Shown piece by piece: positions 6,255 through 9,506 of a stretch of 9,506 nt of DNA. Origin of the DNA: Planctomycetota bacterium (lineage in GTDB: Bacteria > Planctomycetota > Phycisphaerae > UBA1845); NCBI GenBank assembly GCA_022561415.1, contig JADFRH010000067.1, positions 1 to 9,506 on the forward strand, in the 5' to 3' direction. Below the pieces are notes generated by a model that was given only the letters and a program-made list of their open reading frames with translations, made no database searches and had not been told where the DNA came from. The translations under genes were made by a program, and so were the position numbers. Numbering within the stretch: position 1 is the first letter of the stretch; every line of letters begins with the position of its first letter.

Positions 6255-6268
6255 GCAAGCAGATTTCC
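6255..6268 (-). promoter_or_regulatory. Possible sigma54-type promoter of the flagellin gene
   Basis: Read on the minus strand, GG (6268-6267) is followed after exactly 10 nt by GC (6256-6255), with TTGC at the -12 position. This is the core GG-N10-GC spacing of sigma54 promoters. The rest of the -24 element (CGGAAA versus TGGCAC) matches poorly. Transcription would begin near 6244, leaving a leader of about 20 nt. Short GG-N10-GC matches arise easily by chance in GC-rich DNA, so support is low. Confidence 0.25.
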
Positions 6269-6284
6269 GATATCGCCGGCTTTT

Positions 6285-7649
6285 TCAGGGCCGCGGTTCG
6301 GATCGCAGGGCGTGACCTTTGCGGACCCATTCGTTCACCCCGCCCTTGAGGCTGCGGGCGTTGCGGTAGCCCAGCGATTTGAGGTGTAGCACGGTCTTCT
6401 TCGAGAACTTCCCGATGCCGCAGACCATCACGATCGGGGCGTCGCGGTCTTCGGGCAGGTCGCCGATCCGCTGAGCCAACTCATCCATGGGGATGTTTAC
6501 CGACCCTTCGATGTGCGATCCGGCAAAGGTCTCGGGAAGACGCGTGTCGATTAGCAGCGGCTTGTTCTCGCCGGCGAGTAGCTCGTGTAGATCCTTTACG
6601 CGAACGGTGTCGTGCTTGTTCTTGAGGTTCTCGAACATCATCGCGAGGAACTGATCGTTCTTGCTTATTCCCTCGCCGTCGCTCTTCGCATCGGCCGGGA
6701 ACAGGTCCGGGAAGTGCCTCTGAACCGACGAGGCGTACTTGAACACGTTGTCCGGAAAGATCACTACCGCCATGGTGCCCGGCTCGTCCGGGATGGACTT
6801 GAGCGCTCCCACGAGCGCCATCCCCGAGCTGGGTCCGGCAATGATGCTCTCCTCGCGGTTGAGCCGCAGGCACATATCGAACGCCTCGCGGTCACAAACC
6901 TCGGTCGTGCCGTCGTATTCATCCGGCAGGAAGAATTCGGTTTGCTCGAGTTGGACAATGCTGCGAACGCCGGGAATATCGTGCCCGGCCTCGGGATAGA
7001 CGCCGAGCACCTGGACCTCGCTTCCCTGCTCTTTGAGGAACCGCCCGGTTCCGGTGATCGTGCCGCAGGTGCCCAGCCCGGCCACGAAGTGAGTGATCTT
7101 GCCCGCAGTTTGCTTCCAGATTTCGGGTCCGGTCGTGCGATAGTGGCTGTCCGGGTTGGCCTCGTTGGCGTATTGGTTCAGCATGACGAAGTCCGGCCGG
7201 GTCGCCGCGATCTCGATCGCTTTGGCAATCGCTCCCTCGGGGGCGCCCGGTGCCGGGCAAAGCGTGTCGTCCAGCTCAACGACGTCGGTGCCGAAGAATC
7301 GCAGAACGATCCGCTTCTCGAGCGGGATGGCGGCCGACAAGGGCGAGCAGAGTTTGTACCCCATCGCGTTGCCGATCATGGCCAGCCCGAGCCCGGTGTT
7401 TCCCGACGTGGGTTCGACGATCTTCTTGCCCGGTTTCAGGACGCCTCGCTCCTCGGCGTCGCGGATCATGTTGGCCGCGATCCGGTCCTTCACCGCCCCG
7501 AACGGGTTGTACCATTCCAGCTTCGCGTACACCTGCGTGTGCTCAAATGGGACAACTTTGTTGAGGCGCACGAGGGGTGTGGGGTTTTCCTCGCTGGGGA
7601 GGAGACCGATAATGGAATCGTAGACTCTCAGCGTGTGATCGTTGCTCAT
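6285..7649 (-). CDS. CysM-like PLP-dependent cysteine synthase fused to a rhodanese domain
   Basis: This 454-residue protein begins at ATG 7649 (MSNDHTL). Residues about 8-318 are a fold type II PLP enzyme: the Schiff-base lysine K54 in FGAVKDR, the phosphate- and substrate-binding TSGNTG (81-86), GTCGTITGTG (193-202) and PSSGMA (273-278). The NQYANEANPDSHY...GPEIW and ITHFVAGLGT stretches resemble mycobacterial CysM more than classic CysK. Residues about 345-450 are a rhodanese domain: LLIDTRLPETFAGSHIEGSVNIP, a catalytic-loop cysteine C410 in VCGIGKFS, and LKGGVNEW. The expected reaction is beta-replacement on an activated serine to give cysteine, with the rhodanese part carrying a persulfide as donor or scavenger. 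Longer in-frame starts exist (7667, 7688, 7706, 7757), but similarity begins just after 7649, no spaced ribosome site supports them, and a -10-like box precedes 7649. It is divergent from a sulfite/nitrite reductase, which fits sulfur assimilation. Confidence 0.88.
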   Translation of the reverse strand: MSNDHTLRVYDSIIGLLPSEENPTPLVRLNKVVPFEHTQVYAKLEWYNPFGAVKDRIAANMIRDAEERGVLKPGKKIVEPTSGNTGLGLAMIGNAMGYKLCSPLSAAIPLEKRIVLRFFGTDVVELDDTLCPAPGAPEGAIAKAIEIAATRPDFVMLNQYANEANPDSHYRTTGPEIWKQTAGKITHFVAGLGTCGTITGTGRFLKEQGSEVQVLGVYPEAGHDIPGVRSIVQLEQTEFFLPDEYDGTTEVCDREAFDMCLRLNREESIIAGPSSGMALVGALKSIPDEPGTMAVVIFPDNVFKYASSVQRHFPDLFPADAKSDGEGISKNDQFLAMMFENLKNKHDTVRVKDLHELLAGENKPLLIDTRLPETFAGSHIEGSVNIPMDELAQRIGDLPEDRDAPIVMVCGIGKFSKKTVLHLKSLGYRNARSLKGGVNEWVRKGHALRSEPRP

Positions 7650-7658
7650 GACACAGGG

Positions 7659-7687
7659 ACTATACATTGCGGTCGGCGAGATTTCCA
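7659..7687 (-). promoter_or_regulatory. Possible promoter of the cysteine synthase-rhodanese gene, near-leaderless
   Basis: On the minus strand, TGGAAA (7687-7682) and TATAGT (7664-7659) are 17 nt apart, matching the sigma70 consensus at 4/6 and 5/6 positions. The predicted start of transcription falls only about two or three bases before ATG 7649, which would give an almost leaderless mRNA and explain the missing ribosome site. If translation actually starts further upstream, this box would lie inside the gene and mean nothing. Confidence 0.35.
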
Positions 7688-7725
7688 TCCTCCCTGTCGC
7701 AAACATGATGCGTGATGCCTTATCG

Positions 7726-7754
7726 TTGCTTTGGCGGCGGCACCCTGATATACT
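7726..7754 (+). promoter_or_regulatory. Sigma70-type promoter of the nitrite/sulfite reductase gene
   Basis: TTGCTT (7726-7731) and TATACT (7749-7754) are separated by exactly 17 bp, with 4/6 and 5/6 matches to the consensus. Transcription would begin near 7761, leaving a leader of about 24 nt before ATG 7785. It is the best promoter in the window and sits between the divergent sulfur genes. No clear operator palindrome was seen around it. Confidence 0.65.
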
Positions 7755-7770
7755 CACGTTTCGACCGTAT

Positions 7771-7775
7771 GGGAG
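7771..7775 (+). promoter_or_regulatory. Ribosome binding site of the reductase gene
   Basis: GGGAG ends 9 nt before ATG 7785 and lies downstream of the predicted transcription start, supporting 7785 as the initiation codon. Confidence 0.6.
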
Positions 7776-7784
7776 CCAGTCGCG

Positions 7785-9506
7785 ATGAAGGGCAGTAGCT
7801 CATTATGGAAGGAACGTTTCGACGGCAAGATGCCCGAACAGCTTGCCTCGGAGATCGATACGTTCGAGACCGAGATCGCGCTACGCAAGCAGGGCAAGCT
7901 CGACGAGAAAATCTTCGCCGAAACGCGGCTACGCCGCGGCGCCTATGGCCAGCGCTACGACAACGGCCAGCGCTACGACGGTAAGGAAAACCGCAAGCTC
8001 GCCTATCCAGAGGGCGCCAACACCAAGGGTCCGGGTACGCTCTGGGAAGCGCCGGGAATGCTCCGCATCAAGATCCCCTACGGCGGGATCAACCCCGAGC
8101 AGCTCGAGATGCTGGCCGATCTGGGCGAGGAGTACTCCGACGGCATCATCCACATCACGACGCGGCAGGACTTCCAACTGCATTTCATTCACATCGACGA
8201 CACGCCGGCGCTCATGAGACGGCTGGCTTCGGTCGGCATCACCACGCGCGAGGCCTGCGGAAACGCGGTTCGCAACGTGACCGGCTGTCCGTATGCCGGC
8301 GTCTGCCCGGACGAGCACTTCGACGTGAGCCCCTACGCGCGAGCATTGTCGCTCTTTTTGCTTGGTCACCCGGACGCTCAGAACTTCGGTCGCAAGTTCA
8401 AGCCGACGTTCAGTGGATGCGCCCAGCACGCCTGCGGGCTGGCCGCGATGCACGACCTGGGCTACACGGCCGTCACGCGCGTCGTGAATGGCAAAGAGGA
8501 GCGCGGCTTCCGGTTCGTCGTGGGTGGCGGGCTCGGCGCCGTTCCCCACCCGGCCAAACTCTTCGACGAGTTTCTTCCGCCTGAAGAGGTGCTCCCGATG
8601 GCCCAGGCCATCTCGCGAGTCTTCGGCCGACACGGCGAGAAAAAAGCACGCTCCCGCGCGCGGATGAAGTTTCTGATTAAGAGCTGGGGAATTGAGAAGT
8701 TCAAGGAGGCGGTGCTCGAAGAGCGCGAAAAGCTCCAGGACGATCCGCGCTGGACCGAGTATCTTGCCGATGCCCAGCGGGAGCAGGAAACGCCGCTCAA
8801 GCCGCCCGGCGAGCTGCCCGAGCCCAATGGGAGCGAGCGGTACAACCGCTGGCTCCAAACCAACATTCGCGAGCAGAAGCAGGCGGGATACATTACCGCT
8901 ACGGTGGCCCTTCCGCTTGGCGACGCGACGCCCGATCAGCTTCGCGGACTGGCCGACATCGCCCGGCGCTTTACGAACGGCACCCTGCGTACCACCGTGG
9001 AGCAGAACTTCGTGATTCGCTGGGTCAGCAAGTCCGACGTGCCGGGGCTCTTCGACGCCCTCGATGCCATCGGTCTCGGCCAAGCCGGCGCTTGCAACAT
9101 TTTCGACATCGTCACCTGCCCCGGCACCGACACCTGCAAATTGGGCATCTCCTCGTCGCGCGGGCTGGCCGCCGAGCTGCGCGACCGGCTGGCTCAAAAA
9201 AGCTTCGAGCTGGATCAGGCCGTGCAGGACTTGCACATCAAAGTCAGCGGCTGCTTCAACAGTTGCGGTCAGCATCACATCGCCGACATCGGCTTTTACG
9301 GCGTCGCCCGCAACGTGCGGGGCTTCAAAGTGCCGCATTTTCAAGTGGTGCTCGGCGGGCAGTGGGAAGAAAACGGCGGGTCGTACGGGCTGCCGATCGT
9401 GGCCATCCCCGCGAAGCGCATCCCCGACGCCCTCGAGCGGATCACCGACTTCTTTCTCCGCATGAAACAGAAGGACGAGCGATTCCCGCAGTTCGTTGCG
9501 CGCGTC
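7785..9506 (+). CDS. Siroheme/[4Fe-4S] nitrite/sulfite reductase, probably sulfite (3' partial)
   Basis: The frame is open from ATG 7785 to the right edge (574 residues) with no stop. It matches the ferredoxin-dependent nitrite/sulfite reductase family (COG0155: NirA, CysI), which reduces nitrite to ammonia or sulfite to sulfide by six electrons at a siroheme coupled to a [4Fe-4S] cluster. The four cluster and siroheme cysteines are present as C445-x5-C451 (CPGTDTC) and C490-x3-C494 (CFNSC). Anion-binding candidates by eye are R127 (HITTRQDF), R163 (AVRNVTGCP), and K204 and K206 (RKFK). E. coli CysI uses R83, R153, K215 and K217, whereas spinach nitrite reductase has Asn in place of the last Lys, so sulfite is favoured. 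The two-fold ferredoxin-like repeat is visible, with the cluster in the second half. It is divergent from a cysteine synthase-rhodanese gene. Only a C-terminal portion of unknown length is missing. Substrate choice is inference. Confidence 0.88.
   Translation, partial: MKGSSSLWKERFDGKMPEQLASEIDTFETEIALRKQGKLDEKIFAETRLRRGAYGQRYDNGQRYDGKENRKLAYPEGANTKGPGTLWEAPGMLRIKIPYGGINPEQLEMLADLGEEYSDGIIHITTRQDFQLHFIHIDDTPALMRRLASVGITTREACGNAVRNVTGCPYAGVCPDEHFDVSPYARALSLFLLGHPDAQNFGRKFKPTFSGCAQHACGLAAMHDLGYTAVTRVVNGKEERGFRFVVGGGLGAVPHPAKLFDEFLPPEEVLPMAQAISRVFGRHGEKKARSRARMKFLIKSWGIEKFKEAVLEEREKLQDDPRWTEYLADAQREQETPLKPPGELPEPNGSERYNRWLQTNIREQKQAGYITATVALPLGDATPDQLRGLADIARRFTNGTLRTTVEQNFVIRWVSKSDVPGLFDALDAIGLGQAGACNIFDIVTCPGTDTCKLGISSSRGLAAELRDRLAQKSFELDQAVQDLHIKVSGCFNSCGQHHIADIGFYGVARNVRGFKVPHFQVVLGGQWEENGGSYGLPIVAIPAKRIPDALERITDFFLRMKQKDERFPQFVARV
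7947..7979 (+). repeat. 15-bp direct repeat inside the reductase gene
   Basis: GGCCAGCGCTACGAC occurs at 7947-7961 and again, identically, at 7965-7979, with an 18-bp period. The repeat encodes GQRYD twice (GQRYDNGQRYDG). It keeps the frame. Related reductases may carry a similar doubled motif, so this is probably structural and not a fresh expansion. Confidence 0.7.

Noticed and set aside
6269..6290. Sigma28-type flagellar promoter (GCCGATAA-like GCCGGCGATA) before flagellin
   Set aside because: The -10-like word is imperfect and no TAAA lies at the required 15-nt distance upstream.
6612..7715. Plus-strand frame of 367 codons opposite the cysteine synthase-rhodanese gene
   Set aside because: It is a shadow of the minus-strand gene, whose catalytic motifs are complete.
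7769..7798. Nine-codon upstream frame (ATG 7769 to TAG 7798) overlapping the reductase start
   Set aside because: It would start only a few bases into the predicted leader, has no ribosome site, and overlaps the Shine-Dalgarno of the real gene. Probably chance.
7929..9344. Long antisense open frame (471 codons) opposite the reductase gene
   Set aside because: The plus-strand frame contains intact siroheme/[4Fe-4S] motifs. The antisense frame is a by-product of high GC and codon bias, with no recognisable domain or ribosome site.
1..9506. tRNA, rRNA, CRISPR array, riboswitch, insertion sequence or phage genes
   Set aside because: Nothing resembling conserved RNA genes, regularly spaced repeats, transposase motifs or phage structural genes was seen. 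The only repeats are the short ones listed.

Overview
The window looks like chromosomal DNA from a GC-rich, flagellated Gram-negative-type bacterium, most likely a member of the Planctomycetota (Phycisphaerae-like). This is inferred from a very Cys-rich secreted-type protein with CGDG motifs and a C-terminal DxDxDGDVDLxDF dockerin-like tail, a short flagellin ending in an IAQQQGNSILDLLA-type motif, and exported YceI-like proteins. No rRNA, tRNA, CRISPR array, insertion sequence or integrase was seen.

Layout. Positions 3-2267 (+) are one uninterrupted reading frame that enters from the left edge. It joins two unrelated halves. About 244 codons match the C-terminal region of a type III (Mod-type) adenine DNA methyltransferase. 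The remaining roughly 510 codons encode a Cys-rich extracellular-type protein with tandem Cys repeats and a dockerin-like end. The join is in frame near 731-735 and both partners look truncated there. A 223-bp gap follows, holding a small GTGAAGAG-based palindromic repeat cluster. Positions 2491-5303 (+) look like a three-gene cluster: an exported YceI protein, a fusion of a thioredoxin-like domain lacking CxxC with an unknown middle region and a YceI domain, and a single-pass membrane protein of unknown function. A good rho-independent terminator (5335-5362) closes the cluster. On the minus strand lie a compact flagellin (6223-5426) and, upstream of it, a CysM-like PLP-dependent cysteine synthase fused to a C-terminal rhodanese domain (7649-6285). 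Divergent from the latter, behind a strong sigma70-type promoter (7726-7754), is a siroheme/[4Fe-4S] nitrite/sulfite reductase starting at 7785 and running off the right edge.

How the genes fit together. The divergent pair suggests assimilatory sulfur metabolism: the reductase would supply sulfide, the PLP domain would build cysteine, and the rhodanese domain would handle a persulfide. Lys-x-Lys in the reductase fits sulfite reduction, though it is not proof. The YceI pair with the membrane protein suggests a cell-envelope lipid or redox function with no assigned pathway. The observations most worth following are the in-frame methyltransferase/Cys-rich junction (real rearrangement or assembly chimera), the thioredoxin-like/YceI fusion, and the cysteine synthase-rhodanese fusion facing the reductase.
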